A DNA stretch of 13,509 nucleotides from Rhodospirillaceae bacterium UBA4468 (lineage in GTDB: Bacteria > Pseudomonadota > Alphaproteobacteria > Rhodospirillales > Casp-alpha2): NCBI GenBank assembly GCA_002389385.1, contig DGOK01000015.1:85000-98508 (forward strand). Reading direction: 5' to 3'. The position numbers and the translations under genes were made by a program. The stretch's first letter is position 1. The number at the start of each line of letters is the position of its first letter. Positions 1 through 6,882 of this stretch are shown piece after piece. Under the pieces are notes generated by a model. That model was not told where the DNA came from, made no database searches, and saw only the letters and a program-made list of their open reading frames with translations.

Positions 1-1
1 A

Positions 2-1183
2 AGTTACGGCGACAAGGGTGGCAACGTGCCTGGGGCTGCTGCAGCATTTGCGGATGTATCGGGCCAAGATCTTTTGAGTGATGGCCAACGGGCAAAAGCA
101 CTGGGCTTGAAGGAAAGACCGATTGGGCCTGCGCTATCTGGTTGGGTCACCGCACGCGATGTGTACCGCGCCGTGCTGGATCATGATCCGTACCCGGTAA
201 AAATGTTGATTTCATTTGGCGGAAATATCCTCGCGTCGCAACCAGATACAGACCGTGCGATTGCAGCGCTCAAGCAATTGGATTTCCATATTCACGCAGA
301 TTTCTTTCTAAACCCCAGCGCCAATTATGCAGATATTGTCTTACCCGTTGCCACATCATGGGAACGCGAAGGATTGCGCACAGGCTTTGATGCCAGTGTC
401 GAAGGAATGCGCACGGTACAATTGCGAGCCGCCGTTGTTAAGTCAATGGCTGAAGCGCGAAGTGATATAGATATTGTTCTGGCCTTAGCCAAAAGGCTTG
501 GCCTTTCGTCGCAGTTTTTCGATTGTGATATCGACACAGGGTATGATCACATCCTGGCCCCGGCGGGCCTCAATATTGCGCAATTACGTGCCCATCCAGA
601 AGGGGTGACATTGCCATCGAAAGTGCCCTATCGTAGTTACGCTGAATGTGACGAGAATGGAAATCCAAAAGGGTTCCAAACGCCAACCAGAAAACTTGAA
701 ATATATTCCGAGACTCTTTTACAGAACGGCTATGATCCAATCCCCGTATTGGAATCCGGTTTGCCCCGGCAACGCGACGATAAATTCCCACTGCAGCTGA
801 GCGGTGCTAAAATTGTTGCGTTCTGTCATAGCCAGCACCGGAATATTGAATCACTCCGGCGTTTGATGCCTGACCCCATTCTGGAAATTTCAAAAGAAAC
901 GGCAGAGTCCAGAAACATCAATAATGGCGATTGGACGAAAGTCACGACGCCTGTCGGACATTTCGTAGCGCGGGCAAAACTCGTCAAAAATATAGAGCCG
1001 GGATCGGTCTTCGCCCAACATGGTTGGTGGATCGAAGGTGCAGCCGACACGCCCTACAGCCCAGACAACCCCATGGCAGCAAACATGAACCGAGCAATCC
1101 CAACAGACACCGCCGACCCCATCAGCGGTTCTATCCCGCTAAGGAACTCAATGTGCGATGTTGAGAGAATGGATGGTTGGTAG
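2..1183 (+). CDS. Molybdopterin-dependent oxidoreductase, C-terminal part (5' end outside window)
   Basis: The frame is open from base 2 (SYGDKGGNVPG...), so the GTG at 26 is internal and the N-terminus lies outside the window. About 393 residues are visible. The first part belongs to the bis-MGD-binding catalytic fold: GGNILASQPDTDRAIAAL, followed by ADIVLPVATSWEREGLRTGF, the family's characteristic 'ADIVLP..T..E' cofactor-domain segment. The last ~120 residues (from about PLQLSGAKIVAFCHSQHRN to SVFAQHGWW) form the molydopterin dinucleotide-binding C-terminal domain, with the typical GDWTKVTTPVGHFVARAKL beta-barrel core. The family (formate dehydrogenase, polysulfide/thiosulfate reductase, DMSO reductase relatives) transfers electrons to or from small substrates at Mo or W. 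The substrate cannot be assigned without the N-terminal Fe-S and metal-ligand region. The end (DPISGSIPLRNSMCDVERM, then TAG) looks like the natural family terminus. Confidence 0.9.
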   Translation, partial: SYGDKGGNVPGAAAAFADVSGQDLLSDGQRAKALGLKERPIGPALSGWVTARDVYRAVLDHDPYPVKMLISFGGNILASQPDTDRAIAALKQLDFHIHADFFLNPSANYADIVLPVATSWEREGLRTGFDASVEGMRTVQLRAAVVKSMAEARSDIDIVLALAKRLGLSSQFFDCDIDTGYDHILAPAGLNIAQLRAHPEGVTLPSKVPYRSYAECDENGNPKGFQTPTRKLEIYSETLLQNGYDPIPVLESGLPRQRDDKFPLQLSGAKIVAFCHSQHRNIESLRRLMPDPILEISKETAESRNINNGDWTKVTTPVGHFVARAKLVKNIEPGSVFAQHGWWIEGAADTPYSPDNPMAANMNRAIPTDTADPISGSIPLRNSMCDVERMDGW

Positions 1184-1225
1184 GTATTGCGTGCTTTTTT
1201 AATTTGTAATTGTCAGATCAAGCGC

Positions 1226-1250
1226 AGGACACGTCTTTCGATGTGGTCCT
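1226..1250 (+). terminator. Hairpin downstream of the Mo-oxidoreductase, possible weak terminator
   Basis: AGGAC-ACGT (1226-1234) pairs with ATGT-G-GTCCT (1241-1250), giving a 9-bp stem with one bulged G and one G-U pair around the loop CTTTCG. It starts 43 bases after the stop of the molybdopterin oxidoreductase. The sequence after the stem is TAAAGTAATT, not a clear T-run, so intrinsic termination is uncertain. It may be only mRNA 3'-end structure. Confidence 0.3.
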
Positions 1251-1365
1251 TAAAGTAATTGCCTAACTAGTAGCGTTTCATAATTTCGATATATACAAAC
1301 CGATGGACGATTTGTCCTGAGTTTAATGTTGCATAATATACCATTAAAGTAGATTTTATATATAA

Positions 1366-1384
1366 AATACAATCAGATTGTATT
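1366..1384. repeat. Perfect 9-bp inverted repeat in the ecsC-like promoter region, candidate operator
   Basis: AATACAATC (1366-1374) is separated by a single A from its exact reverse complement GATTGTATT (1376-1384). The short spacer suits a protein-binding dyad better than an RNA hairpin. Its right half overlaps the proposed -35 element (1378-1383) of the promoter feeding the EcsC-family gene, a position where a repressor would block RNA polymerase. The flanking DNA is very AT-rich, so a chance dyad is more likely than elsewhere in the window. Confidence 0.4.
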
Positions 1385-1407
1385 ATTTTATAGAAAACAA
1401 TTATAAT
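1378..1407 (+). promoter_or_regulatory. Predicted sigma70 promoter of the EcsC-family gene
   Basis: TTGTAT at 1378-1383 (4 of 6 matches to the -35 consensus) is followed after 18 bases by a perfect TATAAT at 1402-1407. Transcription would begin near 1414, giving a leader of about 55 bases before the ATG at 1469. The surroundings are AT-rich, which raises the chance of random matches. The -35 lies inside the inverted repeat at 1366-1384. Confidence 0.5.
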
Positions 1408-1468
1408 GTGTAATAAATATTTTTTAAAATTAAAACTAGAGAAATAAATAACGTTTGGGGGGTATAAG

Positions 1469-2395
1469 ATGACATCGACTCAAGTAGGTCACGTCTTTGA
1501 AATGAATAATCAAGACATTCAAGAATTAAAGAAAGCAATACTGATCTTAGAAGCTCCAAGTCTAATGGTTCGTATGTCGAATGTTCTTGGGACGCCAATT
1601 GAAAAAGGTATGGAGAAATTACCCAATGATTGGCAAGAATCGATTGGAGACGTTGTTGAGCTGTCTTTGAATAAAGCTATGGAGGCAGCACTTTTAACTA
1701 TGTCAGATAACGAACAGCAAATATCTTCTGATTGGCTTCACAAGGGAATGGCTGTCGCATCTGGTGCTGCAGGAGGTGTATTTGGCCTTTCTGGGTTGCT
1801 ATTTGAGCTGCCTATAACAACGGCAATCATACTTAGATCGATCACGGATATTGCTAGATCAGAAGGTGAGGACATCCATTCCCCTGAAGTGGCAATGTCG
1901 TGTATGGAGGTCTTTGCATTAGGCTCACCTAAAACAAAATCAGACGATGCTGCTGAGGCATCTTATTATGCTATACGTGCAGCTTTAGGGAAAGTTGTGG
2001 CAGATTCTGCAACTTATTTAGCAACCAAAACTTCACAAGTCGCTACAAGTAAATTGGTGAATAAGCAATCAGCACCTGTTCTGGTTCGGTTTATTGAAAA
2101 AATTGCAGAAAGATTTGGCATCACCGTTACTTCCAAAGCAGCAGCCCAGTTCGTCCCTGTTATAGGTGCAATTGCTGGCGCGAGTATAAATGCGATATTC
2201 ATTAATCATTATCAAGATATGGCTCGTGGCCATTTTGTTGTTCTAAGATTGGAGAGAACATACGGAGAGAATGCAGTTAAGCTTAAATACGAAGAATTAC
2301 GATCCGAGAAAAAATCTCTGTCCATCAAGAAGCCACGAAGTAAAAAGATTGAAATTCATTTTGCTCAAGTAAAATCACGCAGATTTTTAGGTTAG
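1469..2395 (+). CDS. EcsC family protein
   Basis: A 308-residue protein of the EcsC family (PF12787 type), recognised from family-like stretches: WLHKGMAVASGAAGGVFGL at residues 89-107, ELPITTAIILRSITDIARSEGEDI at 113-136, the segment around 142-175 (MSCMEVFALGSP.., then YYAIRAAL), and FVPVIGAIAGASINAIFINHYQDMARGHF at 228-256. Residues 95-120 and 228-246 are glycine/alanine-rich and hydrophobic and may touch or enter membrane. The C-tail (276-305) is strongly basic. EcsC was named from the Bacillus ecs locus, where the neighbouring EcsAB form an ABC transporter; its biochemical role is unclear, and no ecsA/ecsB occurs here. The chosen ATG has a G-run (1457-1462) six bases upstream; ATG 1502 is a possible alternative. 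The gene is far more AT-rich than its neighbours, with many AAA, TTA, ATA and AGA codons, suggesting acquisition by transfer. Confidence 0.85.
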   Translation: MTSTQVGHVFEMNNQDIQELKKAILILEAPSLMVRMSNVLGTPIEKGMEKLPNDWQESIGDVVELSLNKAMEAALLTMSDNEQQISSDWLHKGMAVASGAAGGVFGLSGLLFELPITTAIILRSITDIARSEGEDIHSPEVAMSCMEVFALGSPKTKSDDAAEASYYAIRAALGKVVADSATYLATKTSQVATSKLVNKQSAPVLVRFIEKIAERFGITVTSKAAAQFVPVIGAIAGASINAIFINHYQDMARGHFVVLRLERTYGENAVKLKYEELRSEKKSLSIKKPRSKKIEIHFAQVKSRRFLG

Positions 2396-2484
2396 TATAT
2401 ATTTCAAATTTAAATGTTGTTCCAGCAACAATCTAATCTGTGCGTGACTATAGCATTGGGCAGCGCTCAGCCTTATAAGGTTTG

Positions 2485-3153
2485 ATGCGTATATTCATGG
2501 TCAAAAGTATTCCCGTCACGGGGTGGAGTTCGCCGAAGCCGCTGAACTTCCGTCCCAGGTTGACGACGTTGTTCTTTCTAAGCTTTGGCTTGTTCCTGTT
2601 TGGGCTTGGCGAGACGTTGCTGATCTCGGCTGGGATCGGCGTTAGTCCATGGACCGTACTGGCCCAAGGTGTCGCGATCCACACCGGCACAAGTATTGGC
2701 GTCACCACGTTCGTGGTCAGTTTTATCGTGTTGCTTGCGTGGATTCCGTTGCGACAAAAACCTGGGATCGGCACCGTGATGAATGCCATCATTATTTCAG
2801 CAACCATTGAGTTCGTGTTGCCACTTTTGCCAATGCCGGCCAGCCTTGTTTTACAAGTGGTGGCAGTCGTCGTGGGTATTTTGTTGGTTGGACTTGGCAG
2901 CGGTATCTATCTGGTTGCGAACCTGGGGGCAGGACCTAGAGACGGGCTCATGACTGGATTGCAGCGCGTGACTCAACTGCCGATTGCCTGGGTGCGGATT
3001 AGTATCGAGCTATCCGTGGTGCTGTGTGGTTGGCTACTTGGCGGTGTTGCCGGTGTTGGCACGGTGATGTTTGCGCTGGGGATCGGTCCCGCTGTCTCGG
3101 CTGGACTGTTCCTGACCGGGCGGATCGCTGGGGCCACGTCCGACAATACTTGA
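2485..3153 (+). CDS. YczE/YyaS/YitT-type integral membrane protein
   Basis: About 222 residues, almost entirely hydrophobic, with five or six predicted transmembrane segments. It matches the YczE/YyaS (COG2364) branch of the YitT-like membrane proteins. The diagnostic parts are the N-terminal FGLFLFGLGETLLISAGIGVSPW-type segment (a small-residue helix followed by G-I-G-V-S-P-W-T-V), the middle GSGIYLVANLGAGPRDGLMTG loop, and the final GVGTVMFALGIGPAVSAGLF helix. The molecular function of the family is not established; it is usually annotated as a membrane protein of unknown role. ATG 2485 is preferred, with TAAGG at 2476-2480 just upstream; TTG 2482 and ATG 2497 are alternatives. Codon use returns to the window's normal style, so the AT-rich island ends close to this start. 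Confidence 0.8.
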   Translation: MRIFMVKSIPVTGWSSPKPLNFRPRLTTLFFLSFGLFLFGLGETLLISAGIGVSPWTVLAQGVAIHTGTSIGVTTFVVSFIVLLAWIPLRQKPGIGTVMNAIIISATIEFVLPLLPMPASLVLQVVAVVVGILLVGLGSGIYLVANLGAGPRDGLMTGLQRVTQLPIAWVRISIELSVVLCGWLLGGVAGVGTVMFALGIGPAVSAGLFLTGRIAGATSDNT

Positions 3154-3305
3154 AGCGATGTTCTGCGCACAGTTAGTGTCTGAACAACAGGCCAGTTAGA
3201 AATATCCGTAAAGCCTTTGTTAGGCGTTCCGCGCATATTCTGAAACGCAGAGGGGGTGCGACAATTCGCGATTATACAAAGTTAGATGCGTTTCTGGACG
3301 CGCGT

Positions 3306-3872
3306 GTGGACGATATTTATCCGGCGCCTTTTGGCGAGCCGCATATATCCATTATCACGCAAACCGTGCCAGCATTGATTGCTCATTATGACATCAAGAA
3401 GGGGGCGAAAGTTCTCGACGTTGGCTGCGGTCACGGTCTGGCGCTGCGCACATTCCGCGAGCATGGCTACGATGTCATGGGCATTGGATTTGGTGATGAA
3501 GCACAGAAAAGCCGCGACGAAGGATTTGAGATCGTTGAGCGGGATATGTCATTTTTAGAATTTGAAGATGCGACCTTTGATGTTGTCTGGTGTCGTCATG
3601 TGCTTGAGCACAGTGTCTTTCCGTATTTCACGTTGCAAGAAATGGCACGTATCCTAAAGCCAGGCGGCGTGTTCTATGCAGAAGTTCCAGCCCCGGATAC
3701 GCCGTGTAGGCACGAGCTAAATCCAAATCATTATAGTGTGCTGACACGTAGCATGTGGCTGACCTTGATTGCACGCGTTGGATTTGATGATGCACGCAAC
3801 CAGGATATCAACTTCAATGTGCCGGCAGGCAAAGATACTTATTACATGTTTGATTGTCGCAAATCGTCGTAG
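3306..3872 (+). CDS. Class I SAM-dependent methyltransferase (true start probably upstream)
   Basis: A Methyltransf_11/23-type protein. Motif I, KVLDVGCGHGLAL, binds S-adenosylmethionine about 35 residues from the GTG. It is followed by ERDMSFLEFEDATFDVVWCRHVLEHS, the post-motif and motif II/IV region typical of class I enzymes, and by ARILKPGGVFYAEVPAP (motif V/VI). The C-terminal DTYYMFDCRKSS is a usual terminal beta-strand. The methyl acceptor cannot be deduced. The same frame is open upstream to 3177 and reads as plausible protein (RDYTKLDAFLDARVDDIYP), so GTG 3306 may be internal. No ATG, GTG or TTG lies in that extension. An ATT at 3264 lies seven bases after AGGGGG (3251-3256) and could be a rare start or a damaged ATG. 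Confidence 0.8.
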   Translation: MDDIYPAPFGEPHISIITQTVPALIAHYDIKKGAKVLDVGCGHGLALRTFREHGYDVMGIGFGDEAQKSRDEGFEIVERDMSFLEFEDATFDVVWCRHVLEHSVFPYFTLQEMARILKPGGVFYAEVPAPDTPCRHELNPNHYSVLTRSMWLTLIARVGFDDARNQDINFNVPAGKDTYYMFDCRKSS

Positions 3873-3890
3873 TGCTTGATTGGCAGCACT
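3871..3890 (+). terminator. Possible terminator hairpin after the methyltransferase
   Basis: AGTGCT (3871-3876) can pair with AGCACT (3885-3890) around an 8-base loop; the stem begins within the stop codon of the methyltransferase. It is followed by TAAACTTTTCT, a weak T-rich tract. The 6-bp stem is short, so this is a low-strength candidate. Confidence 0.3.
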
Positions 3891-3932
3891 TAAACTTTTC
3901 TATCGGTCGACGCAGATTGAAATCGAGGCTGA

Positions 3933-5147
3933 ATGATGAATGAGCTATCTGCCTCGTCTCGCAAGAGATACGACGTCGTCATTGTTGGCGGCGCCGTGAT
4001 TGGATCGTCGGTTGCATGCTTTCTTGGTAACAACCCGGACTTCGATGGTTCAATACTGGTGGTTGAGAAAGACCCAACCTACGAGTTCTCATCAACAGCG
4101 CACACCAACAGCTGCATGCGTCAGCAGTTCTCAGCCGAGATCAATATCCGAATTTCAAAGTTCGTGGCTGACTACGTCAAAAATCTGCGTCACTACCTAG
4201 GGGATGATCCACGAGTACTGGATCTCGCATTCCACAGTTACGGCTATATGTACCTGGCTGACAACGATGCGTTTGCAGATAATTTGCGCGCCGCCCAAAA
4301 GATACAACAAGCGTGCGGGGCCGGAACTCAGTTCATGACGCCAGATGATATTGCCCGCGAATATCCATTCTATAATCTGGATGGGATTATTGGCGGCAAC
4401 CATAACCTGATTGATGAAGGGTATTTTGACGGCGGAACTTTGTTCGATTGGTACAAAAGGTCTGCCCGCGAGAAAGGCGCCGAATACGTCACCAACGAAG
4501 TCGTTGCGATGACGCGCAATGCCGCCGGGACCCGCGTTGAAAGTGTCACATTGTTAAGCGGTGACGTGATCACGTGTGGCCAGGTTGTGAATGCATCGGG
4601 CCCGTGCGCTGTGCTGACATCAAGAATGGCGGGAATTGAAATCCCTGTAGAGCCACGCAAGCGTTACACATTTGTCTTTGCTGCCGAGACACTGTTGGAT
4701 CGGGACTTGCCGTTGACGATTGACCCAAGCGGCGTTCATGTGCGGAGTGACGGCGCATATTATTTAGCTGGATGTCCGCCAGATGATGATCACGCTGTCG
4801 ACTATGATGACTTTGAGCAAGATCACAGCATTTGGGAAAGCAAAGTCTAACCAGCACTGGCGAACCGCATTCCCCGTTTTGAAGTGATCAAGGTGATCAA
4901 TTCATGGGCTGGTCATTACGCTTATAATACGCTCGATCAAAATGCGATTTTAGGATCACATACTGAGGTGGAGAATTTCATTTTTGTGAGTGGGTTCTCG
5001 GGTCATGGTTTCCAGCAATCGCCAGCTATGGGCCGAGGTGCATCCGAATTGATCACGTATGGTGCATTCAAAACTCTAGATTTATCACCGTTTAGCTATG
5101 CGAGAATAAAAGCGGGTAAGCCGTTCCTTGAAAAAGCGGTTATCTGA
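3933..5147 (+). pseudogene. FAD-dependent oxidoreductase (DAO family), interrupted by in-frame TAA
   Basis: The reading frame encodes a DAO/glycine-oxidase-like flavoenzyme of about 404 codons. The N-terminus has the dinucleotide-binding fold RYDVVIVGGAVIGSSVACFL and EKD at the ribose-binding strand end. STAHTNSCMRQQFS is the conserved flavin-proximal segment, and GQVVNASGPCA sits near residue 220. Codon 306 (4848-4850) is TAA, but the same frame continues with PALANRIPRFEVIKVINSWAGHYAYNTLDQNAILG and GFSGHGFQQSPAMGRGASELI, the family's C-terminal FAD-contacting motif, to a TGA at 5145. Relatives usually read '..WPALA.RIP', so TAA replaces an expected Trp codon. A protein stopping at 4850 loses about 98 residues including the terminal FAD motif, so it is probably inactive. 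ATG 3936 sits seven bases after GAGG (3925-3928) and is as good a start as 3933. Amine or amino-acid oxidation is the family role; the substrate is unknown. Confidence 0.85.
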
Positions 5148-5264
5148 CAAGGACCCGACCCATTTGTTCTAAATATTAGAAGTCTTTGTGTCATGATGAA
5201 TATCCACTCGCATGCGGGGCTTTGGTATGTCAAGAAGTCTTAGGATAATTTTTAGGGAATTTTG

Positions 5265-6876
5265 ATGTCGCTTCTTGCGCAAACTGCTATTTTTCTCGCT
5301 GCCGCCGTGATCGCTGTGCCGCTGTTCAAGCGCTTAGGGTTAGGCTCGATATTGGGATATTTAGCGGCGGGCGCGGCGATTGGCCCTTGGGGCCTCAGGC
5401 TTGTCAGCGACGTTGAGAGTATCCTTCATTTTGGTGAGTTTGGCGTTGTCTTGTTGTTGTTCCTGATTGGTCTGGAACTTCAGCCTTCAAGATTGTGGAC
5501 TATGCGTCGCCCAGTGTTTGGGTTGGGTGGCAGCCAAGTTATTTTGACGACGGGGCTTTTGGTAGCTTTCGCCTACGGTTTTGGATTGCCGTGGCAGGGG
5601 GCATTAAGCATCGGTCTTGCATCATCCTTATCATAGACAGCATTCGCCCTGCAAATCATGGCCAAAAAGTGGCATCTGATGACACGGTATGGACGTACAG
5701 CCTTCTCGATGTTGCTGTTTCAAGACATCGCAGCGATCCCGATTATTGCGCTCATGCCTTTACTCGGTGGCGCTGCGTTAGGTGGATCTCAGGTCTGGAT
5801 TGATGGGGCGATCATCGCGGGCGTGCTGCTGGCCGACAGTCAATTCCGTCACGCGCTCGAAGCGGATATAGAGCCGTTCAAGGGGCTCTTGCTCAGACTA
5901 TTCTTTATTGCCGTTGGCATGTCCGTGAACTTTGGATTGTTGACCACCGATTTCGGCACGGTGATCGCCCTGGTATTTGGGTTGGTTGCTCTGAAAGCCG
6001 CTGTGCTTTGGGGGCTTGGATATTTTGCAGGTTTAGCCGCTGAGGCGCGTCGATATCTCGCGATCTCAATTTCACAGGGTGGAGAGTTCGCCTTTGTGAT
6101 TTTAGGAATCGTCGTCACAGCAGGGGCATTAGCACGTGAAACCGCAGACCTGACGATTTTGGTCGTCACGATTTCAATGGCAGTGACACCTCTTTTGTAT
6201 CTGGCCGCAGAACGGATCTCCTTTGAGCGCCCCATGGAAGTGCTGGACGAGATGCCGGATGATAATGAACACCCGGTGATCATTGCAGGGTTCGGGCGGT
6301 TCGGGCAGATCATTGGACGTATGCTGCGCGCCAAGCGCATTGGATTTACAGCGCTCGAGCTTGATCCCAATCAGGTCAACTTCGTCGCCAAAGTATGGCA
6401 ACAAGGTTTACTATGGGGACTCAACACGCTTCGATGTGATGTCAGCGGCAGGGGCAGGGGATGCCAAGGTCCTATTGCTTGCGACTGATGACGCTGCGCA
6501 TTCTGTCAAAACCGCTGAATTGGTGCGCGAACGATTTCCAAATCTCACAATTATTGCCCGAGCCAAAGACCGCAGTCATGCGCACCAACTGATGGAGCAA
6601 GCTGTAACGCACGTCATCCGTGAGACATTCCATTCAGGTATCGAAGCGGGAAAGCTGACGTTTCAAAGCATTGGCTTCCCTGAAAAGGAAGCCCGCCGCA
6701 TCGCTGAAATGTTCTGTGACCATGACGAACGGCAATTGACCGATCAGTTTGGTGAAGCAAAAGATGAAGCGGCTGTTCAAGCTGCGGCTGTCGCATGGGC
6801 TAGCGAACTCGAAGAGATTTTCGCAGCCGATGCCGAGGCAGACAAAGAACCTACCGACGGCACGCCGAAAAGCTAA
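5265..6876 (+). pseudogene. KefB/KefC-type K+/H+ antiporter, multiply disrupted
   Basis: The sequence aligns along its length with glutathione-gated potassium efflux antiporters (CPA2 family). N-terminal membrane domain: GSILGYLAAGAAIGPWGL, then FGVVLLLFLIGLELQPSRLW and FSMLLFQDIAAIPIIAL. Late membrane part: HALEADIEPFKGLLL, FFIAVGMSVNFGL and SQGGEFAFVI. C-terminal RCK/TrkA-N Rossmann domain: VIIAGFGRFGQIIGRML, then YGNKVYYGDSTRFDVM. Three lesions are visible: TAG at codon 124 (5634-5636), inside 'SLS-stop-TAFALQ' where relatives have Ser; loss of about 58 residues between PLLGGAALGG.. and IIAGVLLADS (junction near 5800-5815); and one extra A in the AAA at 6390-6392, which throws the frame out inside the RCK domain. 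AGGGA at 5254-5258 precedes ATG 5265 by six bases. The stop lies six bases from the convergent serA stop. Confidence 0.9.
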
Positions 6877-6882
6877 CGACGT

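Noticed and set aside
2409..2432. TGTTG-TTCCAG-CAACA hairpin after the EcsC gene as a terminator
   Set aside because: Stem of only five base pairs with no T-run after it.
1184..2450. EcsC gene as part of a known antiphage or toxin-antitoxin system
   Set aside because: It is alone, with no partner gene, nuclease, NTPase or antitoxin-like neighbour; only its AT-richness suggests transfer.
5849..6370. 173-residue open frame on the minus strand inside the KefB region
   Set aside because: Low-complexity Ser/Thr/Ala/Pro composition mirrors the antiporter codons in antisense; no family motif and no ribosome site.
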